DNA from: Acanthopleura granulata
Lineage: Eukaryota > Mollusca > Polyplacophora > Chitonida > Chitonidae
Reading direction: 5' to 3'
DNA length: 64,000 bases
Assembly: GCA_016165875.1 (NCBI GenBank)
Contig: JABBOT010000022.1
Coordinates: 2,507,333 to 2,571,332 of the forward strand
The position numbers and the translations under genes are program-made. Under the pieces are notes generated by a model. The model was not told the origin of the DNA and did no database searches. It saw only the letters and a program-made list of their open reading frames with translations. Position 1 is the first letter of the stretch. The number at the start of each line of letters is the position of its first letter. Below are positions 24,601 to 35,807 of this stretch, piece by piece.

Positions 24601-26004
24601 CTTTTGTTTCCAAATACTTAACACTTTTGCATCTTTATGAAAATGTCAAATCTTAGGAACTTTAATTTTATGTTGAAAACTAACATTTCGTCTTCGTTTA
24701 TTCCCAAATCGTGCAAGTCATTGCCCTCCATTTATGATCACTTCGCTTGAGCTTCACTGCAGACGTAATTTTTGATGGGTTTGGAACAATTTTCCTCCGG
24801 TCTGTTTTTGATAGAAGTTAATATCAAGTTGTGCAAATGAAGGCACGTGACTTGTAAAACCCATGGCGCATGGCAAGACAGATGTCGATGGATTTCTCAA
24901 AGGTTTTAGCTGAGATCCAAGCTCGCACCCCTCTGACAGGAAATGCGCTAACGGAATTAAGAAGATATTGTCAAATGAGATTGCCATAAGCTGTTTTGCT
25001 AGCCTCTTGAAACAGTGCGAGAATTGCTAGAGAGGCCCGATAGTGATGGAAGAGAATAGGAAAGAAAAGCTGAAAAGCACAGTGGTTTAATGTCCTTACA
25101 TTAAACATGCTCGACTGTTTTAGGAGGAGTAGTTGTGTTCATTAGTTTCTTGATTGTTTATCGCAGAAATTCGTCATTATCAAACATTCATGGCCAGCGA
25201 CATTTTTTTTCTCGACACGATCAGGAATAATACAATACAGAGTCTCTGGAAATACTCATTAATGTTTATCAATGGAAAATTCCAGACTATAATATCTATG
25301 CCAATTGCCTTCTGCTGCACATTGAATAAAGCTTAATTACATAACATTTATGACTATTTAGTTCGCTATTACTGCCAACCCAATAACAGGATTGGGATTT
25401 TTGAATTGCTCGTAACATTATGCCGAATTCGCATGCGACTCTGACTTTCTCTGCAGTGGACATTTAGTGGTATGGAAGTTCTTGAACGACATCAATGTAC
25501 GGCCATTAACGTTATAGACGTGTTTGTCCGGGTGTAGTTCACATGCTCGTCTCTCAGCCATTACAAGTTCTGTTCCAACAGCATTAGGTCCTAGAGCGTT
25601 ACTCGCGGTAACCCTAAGCCACTTTCTGCTGTGTTGGTTTTAGTCTAGTAACTTCCTGATAGCAGCTCGTTACTGGTAGAAAATTCCGTTCGCAGGCTGG
25701 AAGACCTTACACTGCCATCACTCAAGCGGTTTGTTTTTTATTGTCACCGATTTTGTCCATATTTGAAAAACAATCGATGGTTTCCCTAAGACCCATTGAC
25801 TACAGTGTCACTACAATGCCCTATCCAACAACGAAATCTATGTGTGGTTGACTGTCTTCTACGGCACCCGTGTACAGGTATTACAGTAACTACATATTTA
25901 CAGTTAATGTTGTCAAATCAGCTCACCATATGGTAAGATTTCATGCACATGCCCTAGGAAAAAGATACGTTAATTAGATATTCAGAGAACATAGACTTAC
26001 AACA
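24601..26004. other. unannotated AT-rich DNA
   Basis: A minus-strand frame of 77 codons (24754-24987) and short plus-strand frames are present without domains. No repeat was recognised. Confidence 0.4.
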
Positions 26005-26062
26005 TGACGGATTCGATTCCAATGGGATCGATTCTGCAAAGCCAGTTTTTGCTGGAGTAAAA
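26005..26062 (+). repeat. possible SINE remnant (B-box region)
   Basis: GATTCGATTCC at about 26009-26019 resembles a pol III B box. The following TGCAAAGCCAGTTTTTGCTG and GAGT closely match TTCAAAGCCAGCTTTAGCTG and AAGT in the SINE at 61.79-62.0 kb. No head or tail is preserved, so this is a short, low-confidence piece. Confidence 0.33.
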
Positions 26063-29000
26063 ATTTATAAAGTGATTTTAACGCGAACCAAAATTATATG
26101 GGATGGACATGAAAACACGACTTGAGTTTGCAGCAGGCTAAACGTCTCTTTCTCTCAGACCGACTAAGGACATTGAATGTCCCAATTTTGCCATGGAAGA
26201 AACGGACTGCGCCATCATTTCTAGATCTAAAAAGGGCTCTTTCAAAATGTATATCATGATTTGTTTTTATACATCAGCTTTTCTGGTACCGGTATAAATT
26301 AAAGTCTATAATATGAGAGATGAGATATATATTGCAGTTTCAGATCAACTAGACGGGTTAATGCCAGGTTCTACATGCTTTGTTTTTTCTACAAAGTTGA
26401 GATAGCCTTTTTATATCACGTGACAGTTCATAGAAAAACAAATTAATTGTAATATAAAGAAAAACGCCTATGGGTGTGGATTAATAACAGGTGTTTTTGC
26501 TTCTGTTTGGTCTAATTGAAATTCCGTACACAAATTAGATAAAAAGTCTGTGATAATGGATTCGGGTCAGCAACTGCTGTTATTCTGCCTTAAAACATCT
26601 GTCTCCACGCTGTACAGCGCACTTTCAATTCACATGCATTGCCACGCGATGATTTTACCCTGAATAAAAATGGAAGTGTCATACGCGGCTTTTGTCACTG
26701 CATTGTTTTGTGAACCACAGCACAGCTCCGTGTTATAATGGCCTCATCAAATGGGGGATGGCTTGCGCAGCTGTTACTGTTCCATAACCGTGACCATCGG
26801 ATGGTTGTGCTAGTTTTGACAACATTTCTACAGGGCAAACCCCGAGCAGTCAATCGCATGGTCGTCTGTGAGAAAGCTGGCTGTCCAGACAGAGACGTGA
26901 GTGACCATATATTGATTGAAGTCTCTTGGGATGTTAGTAGAGGTAGGGTACTGGCCAGTCGTGATGTACCACAGGCTAAGCTCTGAACGCATAGACACAT
27001 TTGTAACAGATGTATCCCCCCTCACCTCCTAGTGGCATCAATACAAACGCATCATGTGGTTGCTGGTGTCACCAAGCGGTCACAAGCTTTGATGGCCATT
27101 CTAGGGAGATCAAGGTTCGTCCTAAGTTTAGACATTATCATTGTTCGAGAGTTTTCGGGGGCGTTTTACATTTCTGGGATTTGGAAGCATCCCACTCTTC
27201 ACACTAGGTCACGTTCTTCTGGTTTGTTATAGTACACCAGCTTCTCCCCACGTAACGGTAAAGCAAAATAAGTTTGTTGCATGGTACCGACTTCTCCTCA
27301 ACTTCAATGAAGCAACGATTTCAGGTCATTTGAACTTCTTTGCGGTAAAAACCTTTCTACAATAAGCCAAAACGTTTACCCTTGACGCCAGGATCCTCCT
27401 CAGTCAATACATTTTACTTAAGACTTCACACTGGGGAAAACCACAAGGACAAACTTGCGTATTCTCTAACATGGTTGACCTGGATAAAATATCTACATGC
27501 AATTTCCATATGTATAACTTTAGCGGAGATACCCTGGTTTTCTGCATCTTTATTCATAAGACCTTGCTTTATTGCGATGTGGCTGTCAGCATAAATGACG
27601 TAAACACTTAGTCGAGTCTTATTAATAAGGCCAGTGGCAAGTAAAGACCACCAGGTACAGTTTTATCACCTTGGTTCAGTCGTTAACAATATGGCCCGAG
27701 AGTGTCGGGCAAGTGTCACCAGGAGACAGCTGTGGCGGTTAAGAACGAGTTGTTGAGGACAGAGTGCGATGTTATTGTGCTACCGTGACCTAGTGTGAGC
27801 TAACATAATGATTAGTTGCCGCGAGTAGCTGTCGAAGCGAGCATTCGCGGCTTAACGCATTCAAGGGTGATAAGTCCATAAATTCTGCTTATCGGTACAC
27901 AGATATAATCATAACTCACTTCCCCACTTTCCCACCCCAACTTCCACCTTATAACTGTCCGACCTCTTTAAAGCGACTCCAATCTAAAGCGGTCATACAC
28001 GAATCCTCATTAAATCTGCACGGCAATATTCTAGCAAATATTGCCAACAGCGCCATAATTACACCCATCTCTTACTGGAATCCGTTGTCTGTAAAACGCA
28101 TGGCGGTCGAACGGGGAAGATGATGGTTTTCCCATCGGTTAGCCGTCGAAAGCTATGATGCGATTGTTTTGTACCAAGGCTTATTTTGTCTTTCAAACTT
28201 TGTGATGTTTCAACATGACATTAACATGACTCTGAATTGTAATTGTTCAGAACTACATTCTTCGTTTGGTACAAAGTTGAGGCATTGTCTTCGGATCAAG
28301 ACAGCGGGGCATGTAAGCAAGCACAACTGCGATACATATTTTAATTAATTACAATTTTTATACTAGCACGGGATACGATTTATGATTCCATTTATTTGCC
28401 TAGAACATTCAGTGCATCTTTTCCTCATCCAAACTGTGGACTGGTTCCCTTTACACGAGTCCCCCTAATTTCTCGCTTATATATGCTTTCTTAGTTCCTT
28501 GCTATTCCGAGCTGAACCTTATTTTGGACACGTGTTTTGCGGTTAATGACCCCGGGACGTTTATATCTGGTTGACTGCTGGGTTACGCATATATGCGTTG
28601 ACGCATAGGTAAAGACAGTTTTTTGGTTCTACATGGATTCCTTTTCATTGATGTGTTAAAAAGAAGAACATAATGCCATAATGTCGAAGACAACATCCTA
28701 TCAATCACCAAAACACTCGCCAAATCAATTTGTCAGTCAGCCAGTAAGCGGTTGTTGTGGTTCATCCTCACACCCTCCGTTTGAGGTCAAGCTGTGAGTT
28801 TAATTTGACAATTCCGCAATGCTAGGTGGACGGGTGCGACGTTCCCGTCCACAACATAACACCTCCCTTCGCCATCTCGCGCCTTCCTGACACAGTCTGT
28901 AAAGGTTATACCAGCGACAGACCTTGCGTGTACATGAAGACCGCCTGAATGGGGAGTGTGGGGCCCCTCTTTACACGCTGTACCCTGTGCAAATACCGAA

Positions 29001-29593
29001 ACCAGTTACCTGTGTTCGTAGTGAATACCTGTCTATTAGTCCATGGATTCTACTCCTTGAATAACCATGGACCAAAATGCTACTGGTCAGGATCGACCGT
29101 CCATATCCAGTGAGGTCGTTTCTTACTAGAGAATAAGATTCATTCTGCATAGTTATTCTAGGTGACATAATGCCATCGTACATTCTCATTGCATATAGAC
29201 AGTAACTCCTATATACACGACTGCCAACTCTAGATGATGAATTGCTGGTATATAATATGTCTGAGCACATCTGGTATAATTGCACTGTCTGGATATCTGT
29301 TTGAAAATCCGAACGTGCTAACACGAAGCTAGCTCATATGTATATATTACCACACCTCGATATACAATCTTCAGTGTCCAAAGTGTCAGGGTGGTGAATT
29401 CGTTATTTGTGCTCGCGGGATCGAGTCATGGCACAATGGCTGAAATTCCCATGGCACACGGGCTGTTGGTTCTATACCAGCCTTGAACACGGAATGTTTG
29501 AGATGCCCCAGGGTCCACTGCTTTCAAGCAATAAGCAGCAGTTGATCAAGGTTGTCTGGAGACTGCTTATCATGGTGTCAATATATGCAGTCT
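26063..29593. other. unannotated DNA
   Basis: From 26695 to 27365 several frames on both strands are open. A 63-nt segment at 26834-26896 sits between TTTCTACAG and GAC|GTGAGT, but two frames are open and no family is recognised. A minus-strand frame of 117 codons ends at 28971. An imperfect hairpin built on GTCCATGGATTC and GAATAACCATGGAC lies near 29039-29073. No gene is called. Confidence 0.35.
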
Positions 29594-29600
29594 GTTTAAG

Positions 29601-29768
29601 TTATTTATCTATTTATTTGATCGGCGCTTTACGCTTTACTCAAGAATATTTCACTTAGAGGAAGCCCGTTTGAGGTGGAATTGAAATCACAGCGACAACG
29701 TTGGTGGGAGGCTCCTGGGTCATTGCGCTGCGCCAGAGGGTTAACCACCTGCACCAAGAAGGCCCCTT
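29601..29768 (-). mobile_element. SINE copy with large internal deletion
   Basis: The plus strand shows the (TTTA)n tail, then TCGGCGCTTTACGCTTTACT and CAAGAATATTTCACTTA. It then jumps directly to the B-box region (GGAATTGAAATCACAGCGAC) and the head (GGTTAACCACCTGCACCAAG). About 100 bp of the body are missing compared with the copy at 5349-5611. An 8-bp direct repeat, GTTTAAGT, flanks the element at 29594-29601 and 29771-29778. The deletion may predate or postdate insertion. Confidence 0.82.
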
Positions 29769-29778
29769 CGGTTTAAGT

Positions 29779-30939
29779 GGTCTTACGTGAAGTTTACCGC
29801 AGATCACAAACCCCATTTTCCCCCTGAACTAGCATAATTTCACCATGTCGTTTTATTTATCCGCATTCATTGTTGAAATGACGTGTTCTTAGAAATATTA
29901 ACTTACGTTATGACAGAAAAATGCTTAATATATTTCATTCTCTTAAAGAAACATGGATATATCATTCCTTGATGCACTTTACATCTGTCGGTATATATAA
30001 GAGTCGTAAACAGTCCATCAATAGCAGTGATTTAGGTCAACTCCATTGCGACAGTGTAAAAATCTGCTTCAAATGTTTCGAACCAAACTCGACGTGTTGG
30101 TGGACAAATGGGAATAATGAGAGTCATACCGAACGGCGGCAACACGAGCGGTAAAACGTCTAGACTCTAAATTAATTTATATTCTTCTCTCATCAGTTAG
30201 AATCTGGCTAGATAATGGAGATGGTTATGTCTCTTACGTCAAGTTCCCTCCAGACTGTATCCACCCAGTTATTAGCGTGCATAGTTATAGATATATATGG
30301 ATGTGTGTTAGACAAGAAGAATAGTGGCCTCTCCGCCATTGTCCTCCGCAGCAGTCCCTGGGTAATACTGGCTGGTTGTACGGAGCGCTGAGGCATGACT
30401 GGAAGAGGAACGGCCTCAACCTGGGCCTTCATCATTACACGATCACAGCGGTAATAATCAGGGCTTTATTCAGCGGTAAGTGGTGCTCACGTAAGACACA
30501 GTCCACAGTGAATGCCGAGTGCTTGTTAATAACACATGAATAATAACCACAGCACTCCAGGAAATCATCAACTTTTATACATTTGCATTCCATTGGTTAT
30601 ATGCTGGTTAAAGTTTATACAGCTCGTTTAATGTAACCTCTGTGAAACGTAAGCATTTGGTTTAGAGAGTTGCGCTCAACAGTCTGTCACCGGAAGAACC
30701 TGTACTGTTGATGGGTTCGTGGGCTGCATGACTGACTCAGAACACTAGGGAGTTTACTCTGCTCTGAATAGAGGCAACATAAGGCCATTATCGCACATCG
30801 TTCCATCGTAATATCGCAAGCGGTGGCACGAATCGATTTCACGATGACATCATGGTCGTCGCTTCGCCTCGATTTGGTGATCACATTGTTGCTCTGGTTT
30901 TACTCCCTTATACCGTAGTCTTTTATATTATATTTATGT
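29779..30939. other. unannotated DNA
   Basis: Frames at 29921-30154 (+), 30208-30435 (-) and 30687-30884 (-) lack domains and splice context. ATCGCACATCGTTCCATCG-like strings at 30785-30870 may be diverged outliers of the 21-bp array that follows. Confidence 0.4.
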
Positions 30940-31165
30940 CATTGTCATATCGCTTCGTCTCGTGATCACATCCTTCAAGCCATCGTCACATCGATTCGTA
31001 CCATCGTCCCATGACTTTATGGAATCGTCATATCGCTTCTTCCCGTCGTCTCGTCGCTTGTTTCCATCGTCACATCGCTTCGTTTCATTGTCACATCGCT
31101 TCATACTATCGTCACATCTCCTCGCCCCATCGTCCCATCGCTTCCTCCCATGGCTTCGAACCATA
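30940..31165. repeat. minisatellite, 21-bp unit, ~10 copies
   Basis: The unit is close to CATCGTCACATCGCTTCGTT, with a twenty-first base varying. Several units carry TCTCGTCGC or CCCATGACTT variants. The period is a multiple of three, so both strands stay open: SSHRFVPSSHRF-type peptides on plus and KRCDDGNKRRDDG-type on minus. Neither side has a domain or gene context, so I treat both frames as products of the array. Confidence 0.88.
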
Positions 31166-31840
31166 GTCCAGCGACACTATGCTGAAGCGACTGTACATTG
31201 ACGGCCTTGTCCGGGTTCCATACTGATGGTTTGTCGTGTATGTATCTTTCAAGCAGCGTATTTGCTTTTAATGCAGAGCACTCTCTTCCGGTGTCTTTGT
31301 TTCAACCTTGTGCTAATAATCCCACCACCTTCTTCCGAACTGTTGGTACAAAGACACTCTGCACGTGGCCCATGCTATCTTTTGTAAGACACCCATTTTG
31401 TGATGCCACCCTCGTCAAAGGCTTAGATGGAGCCAGTTACAATGACAGCATCATGATTGGATTTAAAACCTCTCACATACAGCGGTGACAGGCCCACTTC
31501 GCTGGCAGACGTCTGTATCAATTAGTTCTGATGTCGGTATTTGGATGTATGGACGAAGTAAGGATAGGCTACAGCCGGTATGATCTGAATAGGTATAACC
31601 TCATTCAACATTATAATGCTCCCTGCTATCATGTCAAGAAGACTTGCGCTAGCAATCAGTTATTCCCCTGCTACCGTTGACCCTCCCCCCCCCCCCACCT
31701 CCCGTTTTAAGTCTTAACCTGAAAAGTTCTCATCTGGGATTGGTCTCAATGTAGCTTTTATCTGGGGGACTGTCAAAATAAGAAGATCCAACTTTGCGGC
31801 CCTGTTAGAGACGGATTTCTGCAGGTCATTTCACCTACCG
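31166..31840. other. unannotated DNA
   Basis: A 96-codon plus-strand frame (31198-31488) has no recognisable domain. A poly-C tract lies near 31685-31700. No gene is called. Confidence 0.4.
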
Positions 31841-31849
31841 TTCTTTGTA

Positions 31850-31850
31850 T

Positions 31851-31882
<32 letters not shown>

Positions 31883-31964
31883 TTGATTGGTGTTTTACGC
31901 CGTACTCAAGAGTATTTCACTTACACGACGGCGGCCAGAATTATTGTGGGAGGAAACAGGGCTA
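31850..31964 (-). mobile_element. 5'-truncated SINE with target duplication
   Basis: Reading the minus strand, only the 3' part of the SINE is present: the GGCCGCCGTCGTGTAAGTG core, the tail CTTGAGTACGGCGTAAAAC and an expanded (TAAA)n run of about 32 bp. Head and most of the body are absent. A 9-bp direct repeat, TTCTTTGTA, flanks the piece at 31841-31849 and 31965-31973. It therefore inserted already truncated, as incomplete target-primed reverse transcription gives. Confidence 0.9.
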
Positions 31965-31973
31965 TTCTTTGTA

Positions 31974-34154
31974 AAATCTGGATATAAACAGTCCGTACAT
32001 TGACTCAGACTCGGGAATTATCAAGTTAATTTTTATTTGCTACCAGTAGGTGATCAGTATTCTGAGGTATATGTTCATAACTCATAACTATTTTAATCAC
32101 CCAGATTGTTTACAGGAAATTTTTGATACAACTATACATGCTAAAGGTTATAAATGTAAATGTGGTGAACACAATATCCATGCTTGGCAATTTGCTGGAC
32201 AAGTCATAAGGTTAAGCTATGCGTAAGGAGCAGGGCGATTGGTAGAGGCCGCTGTTCATGTCTCCAAGCGCCCAATAACCAGGTTGTTTAGTAGCAATGG
32301 AAGAGGATTTTCTAGAGGCTTGAGGTGAGCTTTGGCGCTATTCCAATCAAAGGTGGATGGGTTAATTTACTAAAAGCAAGATTTCAAAGACTCGACAGAT
32401 TTTCTGAAAGGCTACTCGCGACAAAGTAGTCGAGGCAATATCCCCTACGGCTGTACAATCACGTCTGGAGTTGGCCGGGGTAGGGAAGACGGAGGAAAAC
32501 CAGCCACCGTGGACCTCCATCCAGAGATTTCACTGTTTACCTTATTCCACTCGAATAACCTGGAATGGAATAAAGTCATTCTGTAGGTTTGACCGGGCAG
32601 ACGGGCGAGCTCCGGCTGTTCCGGAGGTTTCTGGTCCCCGACAACTATAGACGAGAAAAAGGTTTGTGTTTTCCCGTCGTAGTCGGCATAAATGATCAAT
32701 AAGCAACCTTGCTGTGTGATTTAATGCAAAAGCTGTTCGGATCAATGTCGCAGAAATATCGACCCACTGGTTGTACTATTGACCACCGGTATTTTTAGAT
32801 TATAAAAAGCCGTTGTTGTTTTTTCGCCCTGAACAAACTAAACTCAACAAATTGAAGTTTACGGTAGACAAAGTCTATGGTGAACTGCCTACGTGACATG
32901 TTAGAGAGACATAGTTCGTTATCAAAGATTTAGTGTCTCTAGTTTAAGCTGGATGTAAAACCTGTGTGGATTTATTTCTTACGTTACATATCCGGTTGAC
33001 TCTCCCTGTTACCCACAGGTCCATGGGTCACTGGCTATATACTGGGTACATTAGTGCAATGTCCAAACAGAACGTTAATCTCATACAGCAGTATATTTGC
33101 TCTCTTTCTCCCACCCCTGGCAGATTAAGTCCAGTCTCGTATTTGCCGTTGTGCCGTCCGCTCCTACTTAGGAATGGATGAAATGATTCTAAAGAAAGAG
33201 CTGAGCCAAATCCAAACAAATTTTAAAACTCCTTAGCAAATCTCCCGGGAAGACCTAATATCTTATCAAAAAGAGGTAATACTACACGCGTGTCGTATTA
33301 AATGAGTTTGTTATATACGCAATGGAGGTAAAAAAATCATTGGTTTTATCGGAGCATATTTAAAGAAGGGATGTAATATGGAGAGACGGCTCGCGTCCAT
33401 TTTCGAGCATTTTTTTTTTTTTGTCTGTCATGATTTGTGCTTTGAAGACGACGTTTGATAAAACCGTGTTATACAGAATGGCAACATATTTTCCTAGATC
33501 CTGGCAGAGATTCATTCAGTTTTCCACCTAGAATTCCGTTCCAAAACCAGACAAGCCTCTCTCTTTAACATGTCCAGGTTGTCGATACCCGAAGACCAAG
33601 GCTGTGATAGTCTACAGACATGGACACGGTTGAACAAGCTTCAAAACTGTTACGGCGACCACTTAATTCTTTTTCACAAGATGGAGATCCTATCTTAATG
33701 CTCTTCAAGAGTTGGAGATTTGCCTTGACAGCAGGCCTATTGAAGAGGTCAGGACATATATAGTGGACTAACCATATGCGGTAGATACCAAGAAAAGGAT
33801 TTATGCTTGCCATATCCAAGAAAGACTTGACCGGGATGCATGGAAATAATTTCTGTTACACTGCAACTTTCAAGTTAATGCCATATGTAGACTATGTAAT
33901 TGGGAAAAGCTCTATGATTTTCTCGGGAGTCTTTAACCTGCCTTTTGATTGAGGCAAGTGTATATAAATACTTTTAATGAAGATGGAATGACACAGTTTA
34001 AGATACATATATGCTACTTACGTCAGGTGTAAGGTTCGTCAGTTACAACTTCGATAGAAAGTATTCACGGATATATATTCGCTGTATAACTACGTCTACT
34101 CTCCATGCATTTGTTTAAATAAAACTGTTAAAACAAGAACATGTATATATATTT
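31974..34154. other. unannotated DNA
   Basis: On the minus strand two overlapping frames are open in a GC-richer patch at 32445-32745. One ends at an AAG|GTAAAC donor near 32564. Two competing frames and no known domain argue against a call. A minus-strand frame at 33565-33819 is also unsupported. Confidence 0.35.
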
Positions 34155-34157
34155 TTT

Positions 34158-34230
34158 ATGCACCACCATCATATACTAAGTGAGCAATTCTTGAATATGG
34201 CATTTAACAGTGATCATATAAATGAAATAA
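34158..34230 (+). mobile_element. SINE 3' tail remnant
   Basis: CACCACCATCATATACTAAG and TGAGCAATTCTTGAATATGG, then CATTTAACAGTGATCATA and an AAATGAAATAAATAAAT run, align with the SINE core-to-tail segment (CCGCCGTCGTATAAGTG, ATTCTTGAGTACGGCG, AACACCAATCA, (AAAT)n). The head and most of the body are absent. Divergence is high and no target duplication could be found. Confidence 0.6.
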
Positions 34231-35441
34231 ATAAATTGTTTCTTCCGATGCGATCCACTGAACATGGATTTAGAAGAATTTGTCAAGCATGGATTTAAAG
34301 ATTGTCTTGCCTTAGGGATAAAGTCAGTGGTATAGCAGAAGTCTTAAATCCATGGCTGGTGCGTGCGTCACATTCGCAGTATATCGGGGGTTAATGTGGA
34401 GCCATTTTGTATAATACAGTGGTGTATATACTGTCATCTATATCAGTGCCCACTGTATCTATTGCGTGGGTTCATAATTTCATTATAAGTTTGTAAATGC
34501 CATATTATTCTTTTCAAAAGATGGCAAAACTCGTTTCTATGTATACAATTTTGTTATAATGGAGACAATACATTCAGTAATTTTACATTTGTCAAGTCAA
34601 TAAAACCTATTTCAATTCTCGAGAAATGGCCAGTATCTCACTAATGTCAGTGACATTATTAAGGCGTTAAACCGGTGTCATATTGAAACGTCGTGTAAAT
34701 TTGAAATGATAAAGAAATGAAAAATACACCGTGGGCGTCTCGAAGATTTAATCTATATCCAGAATAAAATAAAAACAACTGATTTCAGGGGAAAACATTT
34801 ATGTCAGAATTGTATTATTTGTGACAGGGTTAGGATTATTCGACCTAACTATTTCGTGTTAAGACGAGAGAGACAGTGTTATGTAATAAACCATTGCATA
34901 TATATCTGAGAACGTTGCTGGTTATGCGTAGCTAGGCAACGTGATCCCATGATCCTTATAACATAAGACGTTCATATCCCTTATCTGTAAACACAAACGT
35001 ATCGGATGCATATAAGTAGGTATTTGTAGCTTCAAATATCTTCATGTCAACACGATGTCTTGCATTTCCTAGACATCGAACATTACGATGTGGATATTAG
35101 CACGAATCCATATACTTATATCGCGAATCATGTTGCCTTACGACATTCGACACTACTGAAAAACAGATAGAATGGCTTTTTGATGTTAGCTAATACTGCT
35201 GCCGCGTCGGCGTAAACGAAATTCCATTATATAAGCTAATGTAGTTGCAAAATTTATGGCTTTTCTAACCTGATCTTAAGGGCCAACGCGTTTGTAGCCT
35301 TGTGGAATTTGGCCCCCGGCTGAATTATGTCATTTCAGCGCCAACTGACACAATTGTATTACGGGTTTGGATTATAGACTTCGTTCATTCAGTTATGCTT
35401 GGGCGAATGAAGGGTTCAGATTGAAGTGAGAAAGGAGGTTT
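34231..35441. other. unannotated AT-rich DNA
   Basis: No repeat, RNA gene or coding signal was recognised. Confidence 0.45.
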
Positions 35442-35807
35442 ATGCGTTTTTCAGTGTTGCTGTTTTTTTGTGTTCAGTGTTGTTTGACCGTGGCATTGAG
35501 AACAAGAGGCGACATTTGCCAGTACATCGGTAAGAGTTGTCACAACGTCTATATAGTGAAGAGCAGACCAGCCATTTGTCATTACAGCGCCTATCCTCGA
35601 TGTGATGCTGAGGTCCAGATCCTCATTAACACGGCTCATCACATAGCATCACCTGTTACCAGCTATAGGCACTGCGCAATGGCGCACTTGCCGTCCCTCT
35701 GCACGCTAGTAAATATACAGGCCAAGGTTAAATATTTGTGCTCGACACATTCATTGGATGGACTCGGAATCCCTAGGGGAGGAGCGGTTACCGTCGTGGT
35801 ATATTAA
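35442..35807 (+). CDS. weak candidate secreted, cysteine-rich protein or first exon
   Basis: An ATG-initiated frame of 121 codons begins MRFSVLLFFCVQCCLTVAL, a typical signal-peptide pattern with one basic residue and a hydrophobic core. Ten cysteines follow at irregular spacing in the whole frame. After codon 29 the sequence reads ATCG|GTAAGAG, a strong 5' splice consensus. If the gene is spliced, the coding exon would be 35442-35529, ending in phase 1, and the rest would be intron. I see no matching second exon, TATA box or family. A minus-strand frame overlaps it. A single open frame of this length is expected by chance in 64 kb, so the call rests on the signal peptide plus donor pairing only. 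Confidence 0.2.
   Translation: MRFSVLLFFCVQCCLTVALRTRGDICQYIGKSCHNVYIVKSRPAICHYSAYPRCDAEVQILINTAHHIASPVTSYRHCAMAHLPSLCTLVNIQAKVKYLCSTHSLDGLGIPRGGAVTVVVY

Noticed and set aside
26834..26896. 63-nt segment between TTTCTACAG and GAC|GTGAGT
   Set aside because: Splice-like borders are good, but two frames are open, a long frame also runs on the minus strand, and the 21 residues match nothing I know.
30940..31165. Regularly spaced repeats that could suggest a CRISPR array
   Set aside because: The 21-bp repeats are contiguous, with no unique spacers and no cas genes. The host DNA looks eukaryotic. It is a minisatellite.
32445..32745. Minus-strand frames starting IIYADYDGKTQTFF, recalling the YADD box of reverse transcriptases
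   Set aside because: The box reads YADY, not YADD. No other reverse-transcriptase motif is present, and a competing frame is open on the same strand.
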